DNA of 64,000 nucleotides from Corynebacterium mastitidis DSM 44356 (lineage in GTDB: Bacteria > Actinomycetota > Actinomycetes > Mycobacteriales > Mycobacteriaceae), in NCBI RefSeq assembly GCF_000375365.1, contig NZ_AQXB01000001.1:124001-188000 (forward strand), given 5' to 3'. The notes below the pieces were generated by a model. The model worked only from the letters and a program-made list of their open reading frames with translations. It was not told the DNA's origin and did no database searches. The translations under genes were made by a program, and so were the position numbers. This document shows, piece by piece, positions 54,303-62,398 of this stretch. How positions within the stretch are numbered: position 1 is the stretch's first letter; the number at the start of each line of letters is the position of its first letter.

Positions 54303-55135
54303 TGACTGCCCCGGTTCATGAAGCTCTCGCGCACGATGGGCTCCCCGCAGCGGGAACAGGGCCGCCCCTGCTGGCCGTAAGCGTGCAGGCTCAGGTCGAA
54401 GTACCCGGACTCCCCGTTGACGTTCACGTACAGCGAGTCGAAGGACGTCCCGCCCTGGTCCAGGGCCCGGCGCATGACCTCCCGGCCCGCCCACAGCAGC
54501 TCCTCCAGGCGGGCCAGGGCGATCCGGTCGGCGGCCTGCCTGCCGTGGATCCGCGCGGCCCACAGCATCTCGTCTGCGTAGATGTTGCCGATCCCGGAGA
54601 CCACCTCCTGGTTCAGCAGCACCCGCTTGATCTCGGTGGGGCGGGCCTTGATCCGGCGCGCGAGCGCGGGCACGTCCAGCCGGGGGTCCAGCAGGTCGCG
54701 GGCGATGTGCGCCACCGGGAGGGGCACCCCCTCGACGTCGCAGGCGGTGGCCCGCCAGTACCCGAAAGTGCGCTGGTCGTGGAAGCGCAGCCAGGTCTCC
54801 GCCGGGGCGGCGCCCCCGGTTTCCCCTCCGGTCAGGCGGGCGCTGGCGCGCAGGTGGGGGTGGCGCAGCGGGGCGTCCTGGACGAGCATCTGCCCGCTCA
54901 TGCCCAGGTGCACCAGCAGGTGCTGCGGGCCGTCGGTGCGCAGCCACAGGAACTTTCCCCGGCGGTGCGCCCCCTCGATCCGGGCGCCCTCGAGCGAGGC
55001 CTCCAGCTCCCACGCCCCGCCCGGCTGGTTGCGCGCCGCGCGCGGATGGTGGACGCGCACCTCCTCCAGCACGCGCCCCACGGCGTGGCGCTCGAGGCCG
55101 CGCCGCACCACCTCGACCTCCGGCAGCTCAGGCAT
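54272..55135 (-). CDS. mutM: Formamidopyrimidine-DNA glycosylase
   Basis: Removes 8-oxoguanine and formamidopyrimidines. The 287-residue protein starts MPELPEVEVV with catalytic P2 and E3, has K60-region HRRGKFLWL, the helix-two-turn-helix motif NQEVVSGIGNIYADEMLW and a zinc finger with four cysteines (CSRCG and CPACQ) at the end. A short insertion rich in Gly/Ala lies near residue 105. Start overlaps the rnc stop by 8 nt. Confidence 0.96.
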   Translation of the reverse strand: MPELPEVEVVRRGLERHAVGRVLEEVRVHHPRAARNQPGGAWELEASLEGARIEGAHRRGKFLWLRTDGPQHLLVHLGMSGQMLVQDAPLRHPHLRASARLTGGETGGAAPAETWLRFHDQRTFGYWRATACDVEGVPLPVAHIARDLLDPRLDVPALARRIKARPTEIKRVLLNQEVVSGIGNIYADEMLWAARIHGRQAADRIALARLEELLWAGREVMRRALDQGGTSFDSLYVNVNGESGYFDLSLHAYGQQGRPCSRCGEPIVRESFMNRGSHYCPACQRRY

Positions 55136-55901
55136 CGCCCGATTCCGCGCTCACGGCGGCGCGCACCTGGGGATCGCTCAGCGCCAGGCACGCCCGGTGG
55201 GCGGCCTCCTGCTCCGCGATCTTCTTGTTCTGCCCGGTGCCGGTGCCCACCACCCGCCCGTTGAGCAGGGCCTGGGCGGTAAAGAGCAGGTCGTGCTCGG
55301 GGCCGGTGGAGGTGGACTCGTAGGAGGCCATGGGCAGCTTCAGCCCCGCCAGGCGCTCCTGCAGCACCGTCTTCCAGTCCTCGTGGCGCCCCTTGGCCGT
55401 GGCGGTGTCGATCTTGTGGCCGAACAGCCGCAGGATCACGTCGCGGGCCACCTCGAAGCCGTGCTCCCGGTAGATGATCCCCAGGATGGCCTCGGTGGTA
55501 TCGGCCAGGATGGAGTCCTTGTTCCGGCCGCCGGTGGCCAGCTCGCCCTTGCCCAGCAGGACGTACTCGCCCAGCCGGATGTCCCGGGCCACGTCCGCGC
55601 AGCCGTAGCGGGAGACGATGCCCGCGCGCATCTTGGAGATCTCCGACTCCGGGCTGGAGGGGTACTGCGCGTAGAGCTGGGTGGCCACCGAGAGCCCCAG
55701 GACCGCGTCGCCCAGGAACTCGAGGCGCTCGTTGTTGGGCAGCGAGCCGTTCTCGTTGGCAAAGGAGCGGTGCGTCAGGGCCAGCCGCAGCCCCTCCTCG
55801 CTGATGTGCACCCCCAGCCGCTCCAGCAGCGGGGCGTGATTCATGGCGCTAAACGCCGCGTGGAGCGCCTCCTGGCCGCTCAACCTCCTGCGCCTGGTCA
55901 C
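55128..55901 (-). CDS. rnc: Ribonuclease III
   Basis: Double-strand-specific RNase for rRNA and mRNA processing. The 257-residue protein has the signature NNERLEFLGDAVL with catalytic Glu and Asp, DTTEAILGIIY with the second metal site, and a C-terminal dsRNA-binding domain (DWKTVLQERLAG, GQNKKIAEQEAAHRACL). GTG at 55901 shares GTGA with the DUF177 stop and has GGAG 8 nt upstream. DUF177-rnc-mutM form a tightly overlapped operon. Confidence 0.95.
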   Translation of the reverse strand: MTRRRRLSGQEALHAAFSAMNHAPLLERLGVHISEEGLRLALTHRSFANENGSLPNNERLEFLGDAVLGLSVATQLYAQYPSSPESEISKMRAGIVSRYGCADVARDIRLGEYVLLGKGELATGGRNKDSILADTTEAILGIIYREHGFEVARDVILRLFGHKIDTATAKGRHEDWKTVLQERLAGLKLPMASYESTSTGPEHDLLFTAQALLNGRVVGTGTGQNKKIAEQEAAHRACLALSDPQVRAAVSAESGDA

Positions 55902-56437
55902 AGGAACTTCTCCAGGCCCGCCCAGCGGGGGTCCGGCAGGGAGCCCTCGTCCTGCCCCGAGACCCCGTCCGGGGCGGGGGCCGCCTCCGCGTTGTCCTCG
56001 GGGTCCTGCTCGCAGCCCTCCGGGCAGGTGGGGTTGAAGGGAAGGGACAGTCCCACCTCGTCGATCACCGCCTGCTGGATGTCCACCCGGTCGTCCACGA
56101 TCTGCGGGGTGTCGTCCTCCTCCCCGTCCCCGTCGAGGTCGGTGATGAAGTCCTGCGACCCCGCGAAGGCCTGGCTGATGTGGAAGGACCCCTCCTGGCT
56201 CAGCTCCGCCAGGCAGCGCACGCACTGCCCGCGCAGGGCGGCGGTGACGTCGGCGTCCACGAGAATACCGCTGCCCAGGGGGGTCAGCACGGCCTCCACG
56301 GTGACCCGCTCCCCCTCCGGGATGGCGATCATGGCGGCGCCGATGCGCAGCGGGGCGGGGCCGGTCAGGGTGCGTCGCTCGGCCGTGGCCGAGGAATGGG
56401 AAAGGCCCGAGACATCAAAAACAAAAGGTGAATTCAT
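55898..56437 (-). CDS. DUF177/YceD family protein
   Basis: A 179-residue member of the YceD family, linked in other bacteria to rRNA metabolism and usually found beside rpmF or rnc. Family features are CVRCLAELS and the acidic stretch ending FNPTCPEGC, whose four cysteines may bind metal, and the closing DPRWAGLEKFL. rpmF (L32) is absent from the usual place; rnc follows directly with a 4-bp overlap. ATG at 56437. Confidence 0.9.
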   Translation of the reverse strand: MNSPFVFDVSGLSHSSATAERRTLTGPAPLRIGAAMIAIPEGERVTVEAVLTPLGSGILVDADVTAALRGQCVRCLAELSQEGSFHISQAFAGSQDFITDLDGDGEEDDTPQIVDDRVDIQQAVIDEVGLSLPFNPTCPEGCEQDPEDNAEAAPAPDGVSGQDEGSLPDPRWAGLEKFL

Positions 56438-56464
56438 AGCGTGCCCAGCCTACCTCCGCACCGA

Positions 56465-57196
56465 TTAATCCTCGTAGCCGTAGGAATCGCGGGGCTGTCC
56501 GCCCAGCCCCGCCGCGCCCGCGCCCCGGCGCAGGGCGGCGCGGTCCCGCGAGACGGTGCGCAGCACCCCGGAGAGGGTCTCCTCGAAGTCCGCCAGCTTG
56601 CCGTCCACGAACTGATCGCACTCGCTGCGCAGCTTCTTGGAGTCCGCGTGGGCGGCGTCCACCACCCGGTGCGCCTCCTCGTTGGCCCGGCGCACCACCT
56701 CGGACTCGGAGACCAGGCGGTTCTGCTCCGCCAGGCCCTCGTCCACGCTGCGCTGGTAGGAGTCGTTGCCGTCCGCGATGAGGCGGTCGGCCTCCGCCTG
56801 CGCGCGGGAGAGCGTGTCCTCGGCCTCCGCGCGGGCGCGGCTGACCGTCTGGTGGGCGTCCTCCTCGGCGCGGGAGACCACGGTGGTGGCGCGGTGCTGG
56901 GCGTCGGAGACCATCTCCTCCGCCTCGCGGTGGGCACCCTCGACGATCTCCGAGGCCTGGGCGTCGGCGTCCGCCACGATGGTGCTGGCGCGCTCCTCCG
57001 CGCCGCGCAGGATCTCGTCCTGCTTGTCGAGCACGTCCTGGGCGTCGTCGATCTCGATGGGCAGGGCGTTGCGCAGATCGTCGAGGAGCGCGAGCACGTC
57101 GTTGCGCGGCACCATGCAGTTGGAGGTCATCGGCACGCCGTAAGCCTGCTCTACTGTTTGGACCAGTTCATCCAGGGCTTCGAATACGCGGTACAT
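56465..57196 (-). CDS. sepIVA: Septal DivIVA-domain protein SepIVA
   Basis: A 243-residue coiled-coil protein matching mycobacterial SepIVA (MYRVFEALDELVQTVEQAYG, MVPRNDVLALLDDLRNALP, then an Ala/Glu/Arg-rich coiled coil to about 210). In mycobacteria SepIVA acts in division and cell-wall metabolism at septum and near the pole. The position next to DUF177-rnc-mutM is as in mycobacteria. ATG at 57196 is preceded by TAGCAT with 7-nt spacing and no ribosome site. The C-terminal tail is Gly-rich and ends acidic. Confidence 0.88.
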   Translation of the reverse strand: MYRVFEALDELVQTVEQAYGVPMTSNCMVPRNDVLALLDDLRNALPIEIDDAQDVLDKQDEILRGAEERASTIVADADAQASEIVEGAHREAEEMVSDAQHRATTVVSRAEEDAHQTVSRARAEAEDTLSRAQAEADRLIADGNDSYQRSVDEGLAEQNRLVSESEVVRRANEEAHRVVDAAHADSKKLRSECDQFVDGKLADFEETLSGVLRTVSRDRAALRRGAGAAGLGGQPRDSYGYED

Positions 57197-57203
57197 GCAA
57201 AAA

Positions 57204-57209
57204 ATGCTA
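57204..57209 (-). promoter_or_regulatory. sepIVA: -10 box for leaderless sepIVA mRNA
   Basis: TAGCAT on the minus strand is followed by 7 nt (ending TGC) and the ATG at 57196. It is the same hexamer, spacing and final TGC as at 53195-53208. Confidence 0.5.
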
Positions 57210-57274
57210 CCCGTTGCCCCGCCGCCCTATCATTACCGCAGGTCACGCCGCCCACGAGGGGATTCCCGCGTCTC

Positions 57275-58801
57275 CTAGCGGTATCCCCGGCGCATGTCCT
57301 CCACGATGAAGGGCCGATCCAGGGTGGAGGGCGCAAGCTCACGAGGCTGATTGTCCCGCCCGAACACGGTGGCCGCCGCCAGGACCTCGTTACTCGCGTA
57401 GCGCAGCGGCGGCGCGCCCGGCGGCACCCGCAGGGGCTCCCCCTCGGGGGCGCAGAACTGAAAGCCCCAGTCCCCGAAGGTGGGCACCAGCACGTGATAG
57501 GGCACCACCTCCTCGCAGCCCGCCGCCCTCAGCGTGGAGTGGACCCGCCAGAACACCTCCGGGGTGGAGTATGCCGAGGAGGCCTGCACCGTCATGCGCC
57601 CCTCGGGGGCCAGCACCGACCGCGCCAGGGCGTAGAACTCCTCGGAGTACAGCCGCGCCATCGTCTCGTTATCGGGATCGGGGAGGTCGATGATGACCGC
57701 GTCGAAGGCGGTGCCGTCGCCGCCCCCGCGCAGCCAGGTAAAGGCGTCGTCCACGATGAGCGTCACGTTCTCCCCCTCCAGCGCGCCGCCGTTGTCCTCG
57801 CGCAGCACCGTGTTGGCCACCTCGATGACCTCCGGGTCCAGCTCCACCTGCACCACCTGGGCGTCCATGCGCGCCAGCTCCCGGGCCGCCAGGCCGTCGC
57901 CGCCGCCGATGACCAGCACGCGCTCGCCCCTGCCCCGCAGCACCGGGTACACCAGGGACTCCGTGTAGCGGTGCTCGTCGCGCGTGGAATACTGCAGCCC
58001 GCCGTTGAGGTAGAGGCGGCGGTCCCCGCCCCGCTGGGTCACCACGATGTCCTGGTATGGGGACTGGTGCGCGTACACCACGGGGTCCGCGTAAAGCTGC
58101 TGGCGGGCGGTGACCACCCAGGACGGGGAGAAAAAGATCAACCCGAGGATCATGGCGATGCCCACGAGCAGGCCGCCCCCGGCCACCCACATCCGACGCC
58201 GCGACAGCCGCGAGCGCAGCACCACGCACGCCAGAAAGAGCGCGGCCACGAGGTTGCACAGGCCCGCCGCCGCGGTGCCCCGGATCAGGCCGAACAGCGG
58301 CAGCAGCAGGAACGGCCAGGCCAGGCCGCCCAGCAGCGCCCCCGCGTAGTCGGCCACGTTCAGCGTGGCCACCACCCGCCCGGCGCCCCGGGCGTCCACC
58401 GTCTTGCCCTGCTGCACCAGCGTGAGCAGCAGGGGCAGCTCGGCGCCCACCAGGACGCCGATGAGCGCGGTAGCCGCCACGAGCAGGAGCAGGGACTGCC
58501 CCACCACCGCGAAGGACGCGTACAGGATCATCGCGGAGAAGCCCCCGACGATCCCCAGCACCGCCTCCACGCCCAGGAAGGCCTCCGCGGGCCAGCGCAG
58601 CAGCGGGCGGGCCGCCACCGCGCCCAGGCCCAGGGCCGCCACGTACCCGGCCACGATGAGGGAGGTCTCCACGATTCCCCCTCCGCCCGTGGAGGTGGCC
58701 AGGGAGATCAGGGCCAGCTCGTAGACCAGCCCGCAGGCGGCGCAGATCCCCACCGAGATCAGCAGCAGGAGGCGCCAGAGGCGGTGCCCGCCCCGCGTCA
58801 T
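57275..58801 (-). CDS. speE: Membrane-fused spermidine synthase-like protein
   Basis: A 508-residue fusion: seven or eight membrane helices (about 10-225) followed by an aminopropyltransferase-like domain. SAM-type motif GGGDG is at 299-303 and the catalytic-region Asp motif is DLPDP at 372-376. The polyamine-site motif YHE of soluble spermidine synthases reads YTE (279-281) and the following HP reads YP, so the acceptor may differ. It is last in the DUF4178-DUF2617-DUF4247-DUF350-speE operon; its ATG overlaps the DUF350 stop (ATGA). I recall a like arrangement around Rv2601 of M. tuberculosis. Substrate unproven. Confidence 0.88.
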   Translation of the reverse strand: MTRGGHRLWRLLLLISVGICAACGLVYELALISLATSTGGGGIVETSLIVAGYVAALGLGAVAARPLLRWPAEAFLGVEAVLGIVGGFSAMILYASFAVVGQSLLLLVAATALIGVLVGAELPLLLTLVQQGKTVDARGAGRVVATLNVADYAGALLGGLAWPFLLLPLFGLIRGTAAAGLCNLVAALFLACVVLRSRLSRRRMWVAGGGLLVGIAMILGLIFFSPSWVVTARQQLYADPVVYAHQSPYQDIVVTQRGGDRRLYLNGGLQYSTRDEHRYTESLVYPVLRGRGERVLVIGGGDGLAARELARMDAQVVQVELDPEVIEVANTVLREDNGGALEGENVTLIVDDAFTWLRGGGDGTAFDAVIIDLPDPDNETMARLYSEEFYALARSVLAPEGRMTVQASSAYSTPEVFWRVHSTLRAAGCEEVVPYHVLVPTFGDWGFQFCAPEGEPLRVPPGAPPLRYASNEVLAAATVFGRDNQPRELAPSTLDRPFIVEDMRRGYR

Positions 58802-59214
58802 GACATGCAGGCGGCGTTGATGGCGGCCACCACCACGAGGGTCACGCAGATCACCACCGTGGCCGGGCGCAGGCGTCGGTCCTCCACCAGCCCGCGCAGC
58901 CGCACCGGGATGAGGACCTCCATGACCACCAGCGCCACGGCCTGGAGCACGAGCCCCACCCCGGCGTAGGCGGCCGTGGTGGCCAGGCCCGGGCCCAGCT
59001 CCGCAGGGGAATGCGCGATGGCAGCGCAGACGATGATCCCCAGGGACACCTGCTGCGCGCCCGCGATCATCGCCGCGTTGGGCAGGTGGTGCTCGAACAC
59101 CAGGCGCACCAGCTTGCCCGGGGTCAAAAGATCAAGGATGCCGAACCCCACCAGGAGGATCGCGCAGGACAGCGCGAAGTAGGCCACGCTGCCCACCAGG
59201 CCGCTCATCAACAT
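58798..59214 (-). CDS. DUF350 membrane protein
   Basis: A 138-residue protein with four predicted membrane helices, including the conserved LVGFGILDLLTPGKL loop and AAYAGVGLVLQ. DUF350 proteins (E. coli YjfL) recur beside polyamine- or glutathionylspermidine-related genes and have no proven function. ATG at 59214 has AAAGGAC about 7 nt upstream. Stop overlaps speE by 4 bp; 20 nt separate it from the DUF4247 gene, the only gap in the operon. Confidence 0.88.
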   Translation of the reverse strand: MLMSGLVGSVAYFALSCAILLVGFGILDLLTPGKLVRLVFEHHLPNAAMIAGAQQVSLGIIVCAAIAHSPAELGPGLATTAAYAGVGLVLQAVALVVMEVLIPVRLRGLVEDRRLRPATVVICVTLVVVAAINAACMS

Positions 59215-59234
59215 TGCCGTGTCCTTTCTACTTC

Positions 59235-59657
59235 CTACTTCACCGATCCCGCCCCGGAACCGGAGCCGGAGGAACCGCTCGAGGAGTTACTGGGGGCGCC
59301 GGGGGTAAAGCCCGGGCCGAGGTAGATAAAGGAGCCGCCGTGAACCCGGGAGAGATCCTCCACCGTGATCCGGCAGTCCCGGCCCTGGCCGGAGATTCTC
59401 ACCAGGTTGTCCTTGTAGCGCAGGTACACGGTGCCCTTGTCCGTGGCCCGCGCCTGCGCGGTCCCGGCGAGGCGCTCCACCTCGTCGGCCGTGGCCTCCG
59501 GGTCCTCCTCGCAGTAGTACGTGTTATCCGAGGCGTGCTCGAAGTTCTTGGATATGGTCTGCACGCCCGAGTTGATCCCGGTGACCTTGATGGCCAGGAT
59601 CAGGACCGCCAGCACCGCGCAGCACAGGGCCGCCAGGTAATAATGCACCGATCTCAC
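59235..59657 (-). CDS. DUF4247 membrane-anchored protein
   Basis: A 140-residue protein with one N-terminal membrane helix (about 7-25), an outer domain with DNTYYCEED and ISGQGRDCRITVEDL whose two cysteines may pair, a conserved GGSFIYLGPGF, and a Ser/Gly-rich tail. The fold matches DUF4247 by sequence pattern. GTG at 59657 shares GTGA with the DUF2617 stop. Probably faces the cell envelope together with DUF350 and the SpeE fusion. Confidence 0.85.
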   Translation of the reverse strand: MRSVHYYLAALCCAVLAVLILAIKVTGINSGVQTISKNFEHASDNTYYCEEDPEATADEVERLAGTAQARATDKGTVYLRYKDNLVRISGQGRDCRITVEDLSRVHGGSFIYLGPGFTPGAPSNSSSGSSGSGSGAGSVK

Positions 59658-60139
59658 AACGTCACCTCACTCCGCGTGGCCACGATGGTACTTTGCTCCG
59701 GATAGTAGTGCCGGGTTGCCCACCACCAGCGGTGGCCCTCCCCTCCGCAGCGCAGGGCGGTGAGGTGATACTCGCCGGCCCCCGGAAAGCGCACCACCAG
59801 CCACTCCTCCTCCGCCAGCAGGTCGCGGGCCTCCCGCGCGCAGTCCGCCCCGCGCGCGATGTCCACCTCCAGCCGATAGCCGCCCCGCCGCCACGCGGAG
59901 GGAAGCGGGCGCACGCCCTGGGGCGCGCTGGTGGAGATCTCCTCGCGCAGCACCAGGCCGCCGGGCCCGTACAGGCTCGCAGCGTGCGAGGCCCCCAGCA
60001 CCGCGAGGTGCAGCCGGTGCTCGCCCCGGCGCACCACGCGCTCGGCGAGCGCCTCGGGCGGCGGGCCGTCAAGGCGCAGCGCGAGGTCCTCCGCCCGCAC
60101 GTCGGCCGGGGCGATCTCGGCGTCCAGCACCCGGCTCAT
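59654..60139 (-). CDS. DUF2617 family protein
   Basis: A 161-residue soluble protein. It opens with DVRAEDLALRLDG, contains HRLHLAVLGASHAA and a C-terminal segment typical of DUF2617 (EYHLTALRCGGEGHRWWWAT followed by HYYPEQSTIVATRS). The aromatic WWW and the WATRHYYPE core may form a binding surface. Function unknown. Its ATG overlaps the DUF4178 stop and its stop overlaps the DUF4247 start, so it is an obligate member of the operon. Confidence 0.85.
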   Translation of the reverse strand: MSRVLDAEIAPADVRAEDLALRLDGPPPEALAERVVRRGEHRLHLAVLGASHAASLYGPGGLVLREEISTSAPQGVRPLPSAWRRGGYRLEVDIARGADCAREARDLLAEEEWLVVRFPGAGEYHLTALRCGGEGHRWWWATRHYYPEQSTIVATRSEVTL

Positions 60140-60744
60140 GCGCGCGGGGCGGGGTACACCGTGACCTCGCCCGGGGTGATGGGCTCGCCCAGGGAGGCCT
60201 CCCAGGCCCCGAGGCCGAAGCGCTCCAGGCCGAGGAGCTTGGCGCCGGATTCGTCGGCGTAATCGTAGAACTCCACGCGCCCGGTCTCCGGCAGCCCGGT
60301 GGTGCCCTCGCTGCCGAAGTCCGCCACCCCGCTTTCCCGGTAGCGGTACTGCACCTCCCCCAGGGTGTGCCCGTGGTCCGGCTTGAGGGCGAGGTCCTCG
60401 CGGGTGCGCCACCAGGAGAGCTTGAGCTGGCCCTCGTCGTGCTCCACGGAGAGCCATTCCCCGCCCTCGCCGCCGTCGAGCAGGTGCTCGTGCCACTCGT
60501 AGTATCCCTGGCGCACGGTGATGGTGCCGCGCACCACGTAGTCCACTCCGCCGCGCGCCACGATGGCGCCGGGACCCAGGGACTCGATGCCGAAGGAGCG
60601 GCGGTCCTGCGCCACGGTGTCCGCGAAGGGGTCGCGCCGCGCCGTCGGCCGCTCCGGCTGCTGCCGGGACTTCTGCCAGCCCAGGTACGCAAACAGGGCG
60701 GCCAGGAGAAGCAGCAGGATAACTACCACAACGAGAAGGTCCAT
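60136..60744 (-). CDS. DUF4178 membrane-anchored protein
   Basis: First gene of the five-gene operon. Of 202 residues, the first 23 form a membrane helix, followed by a basic linker and a beta-rich DUF4178 domain (LGPGAIVARGGVDYVVRGT, YYEWHEHLLDG, EWLSVEHDEGQLKLSWW). The orientation predicted from the positive charges after the helix places the domain in the cytoplasm. ATG at 60744 has GAGG about 11 nt upstream. Four tandem octamers lie just upstream at 60763-60794. Confidence 0.87.
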   Translation of the reverse strand: MDLLVVVVILLLLLAALFAYLGWQKSRQQPERPTARRDPFADTVAQDRRSFGIESLGPGAIVARGGVDYVVRGTITVRQGYYEWHEHLLDGGEGGEWLSVEHDEGQLKLSWWRTREDLALKPDHGHTLGEVQYRYRESGVADFGSEGTTGLPETGRVEFYDYADESGAKLLGLERFGLGAWEASLGEPITPGEVTVYPAPRA

Positions 60745-60762
60745 CGGGAAAACGTCCTCACT

Positions 60763-60794
60763 GAATTACAGAATCACTAGATCACGGAATCACG
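60763..60794 (-). repeat. Four tandem octamers before the DUF4178 operon
   Basis: On the plus strand GAATTACA, GAATCACT, AGATCACG and GAATCACG follow each other without gaps from 60763 to 60794. They are 19 nt upstream of the first gene of the operon, covering the area where its promoter (TGTAAT on the minus strand, 60765-60770) would be. Confidence 0.55.
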
Positions 60795-60810
60795 GAAGGA
60801 TGTGCGGCAA

Positions 60811-60825
60811 GGCCCGTGGCGGGCC
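60811..60825 (-). terminator. Small hairpin after the DUF6114 gene
   Basis: GGCCCG and CGGGCC pair around a 3-nt loop, about 90 nt beyond the stop of the DUF6114 gene on the minus strand. No T run follows; evidence for termination is weak. Confidence 0.3.
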
Positions 60826-60916
60826 GGAGCACGCCGGGGCGCGGCATAACGATGCCCCCACCCAGCGTATCGCACGGCCGGGAGGGGGCGCCGCCGCGTG
60901 GCCCCGGGGTCAGCGG

Positions 60917-62398
60917 CTATTCCCCGAACGTGGTCTCCGGGGAGGCGATCAGATCGTCGGAGGAGATGTAGTAGGTGTCCATCGTCCCGTTGAGCATCAC
61001 CATCTGACCGGAAAGGGCGTCGGGCACGCCCACCCCCAGGGTGTGCAGCGCCTCCTTCAGCTCCTCCGGGGGCATGTCCGCGCTGAGGCTCAGCGGGACG
61101 GGCGAGGTCAGCCCCGCCACCTGGGGGGTTACCTCGAGGGCGTGCACGATGATGTGGAAGTTCCCGTTGAGCGTGGTGATCACGCCCGGGCCGCTGCGCT
61201 TCCACACGTCGGGAACGCCCGAGGCGTCGCCGGGGAAGCGCACGGAGAGGTTGTCCAGGATGGCGTGGTCCGCGTCGATCCTGATGCCCTGCCGGGGCCC
61301 CTGGGCGGTGTCGATGGTCACGTACGAGAACTTCACGTTGCCCACCAGCGAGGTCTTGTCCGTCATCACCGTGTAGCTGTTGCCGCTCGGGGGCACGGTC
61401 CAGCCGATGGGCTCCGGGGCGGCGAGGTCGATGCCGGGGATCGGCGGCAGCGGGGTCTTGCCGATCTCCTCGAGGAAGTCCCCGTTGAGGATGCCCTCCC
61501 CGCGCTCGCGCAGCTCGTCGAGGCTCGGCAGGCCGGGGATCCCCGGCAGGCCCGGGGCCGCGCTGCCCGGCTGCGGGGCCGGGGACTCCGGGGCGGCGGG
61601 CGGCGCGGGCTGCTCCGGCGGGCGCTCCTCCTCCTTGGGCAGGAAGGGGATCACGTCCTCGAGGCGCGGCAGGGACACCGGGTTGGCCTCCGCCTCGGGG
61701 GGCTGCGTCACCGCGCCGCCGACCATGGTCACCGCCACGGCCACAGCCACAGCCGCCGCGGCGGCACCGCCTCCCGCGGCGCGGCGGCGTCGCCTCCTGC
61801 GCTCGCGCGGCTCCTTCTCCTCCTCCGTCCAGGAGAGCGCCAGGGCCCCGCCGATTAAGGCCAGGAAGGTGCCCAGGCCGAAGCCCCCGAAGTTGGAGGT
61901 GGGCAGGGCCACGATGCCCAGCAGCAGGGAGACCACGCCGGTGAGGATGCGCCCCTCTCCCCTAAACCAGGTGAGAAAGCCGCACACGATGAGCAGCACG
62001 CCGATGATCAGCGTGGACACCCCGGAGATGGTGGAGATCTGCACCTGGATGTTGGAGATCTCAAAGGCCAGGTAGGCGGGGGTCATGATCACGGCCCCGG
62101 CGAACATCATCACCAGGCCCGCCCCGAAGGGGCGCTTCCTGCGCCACGCGGTGAAGCGCCTGTTCTTCTTCTCCAGGGACTCGCCCGTGCTCTCCCGGGG
62201 CGCGGCCTTCTCCATGCCCTCCTCCCCGGCGGCGCGCGACGCGCCCGACTCCCCGGAAACAGACGCGGGCACGCCCGAGGCCGCCTCCCGGCCCCGCCCG
62301 CGTTCCTCGCCGCCGAGGGGCTCGGAGGTACCAAGAACGGGCCCGAGGTCCCGGGTGACCTCGGCGGGCCCTTCCGCGTCCTCGCGCTTAGCAGGCAC
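60917..62398 (-). CDS. DUF6114 membrane protein with exported C-terminal domain
   Basis: A 493-residue protein: charged N-terminus (1-85), a DUF6114 domain with three to four helices (about 88-190; GAGLVMMFAGAVIMTPAY, STISGVSTLIIGVL, ALPTSNFGGF), an Arg-rich stretch, a fifth helix at 208-230, a Pro-rich linker and an outer beta-rich domain (about 335-493). In Streptomyces DUF6114 and DUF6230 genes are neighbours, as here. GTG at 62398 overlaps the DUF6230 stop by 11 nt. Role unknown, presumably in the envelope; the outer domain shares its style with the DUF6230 protein. Confidence 0.83.
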   Translation of the reverse strand: MPAKREDAEGPAEVTRDLGPVLGTSEPLGGEERGRGREAASGVPASVSGESGASRAAGEEGMEKAAPRESTGESLEKKNRRFTAWRRKRPFGAGLVMMFAGAVIMTPAYLAFEISNIQVQISTISGVSTLIIGVLLIVCGFLTWFRGEGRILTGVVSLLLGIVALPTSNFGGFGLGTFLALIGGALALSWTEEEKEPRERRRRRRRAAGGGAAAAAVAVAVAVTMVGGAVTQPPEAEANPVSLPRLEDVIPFLPKEEERPPEQPAPPAAPESPAPQPGSAAPGLPGIPGLPSLDELRERGEGILNGDFLEEIGKTPLPPIPGIDLAAPEPIGWTVPPSGNSYTVMTDKTSLVGNVKFSYVTIDTAQGPRQGIRIDADHAILDNLSVRFPGDASGVPDVWKRSGPGVITTLNGNFHIIVHALEVTPQVAGLTSPVPLSLSADMPPEELKEALHTLGVGVPDALSGQMVMLNGTMDTYYISSDDLIASPETTFGE

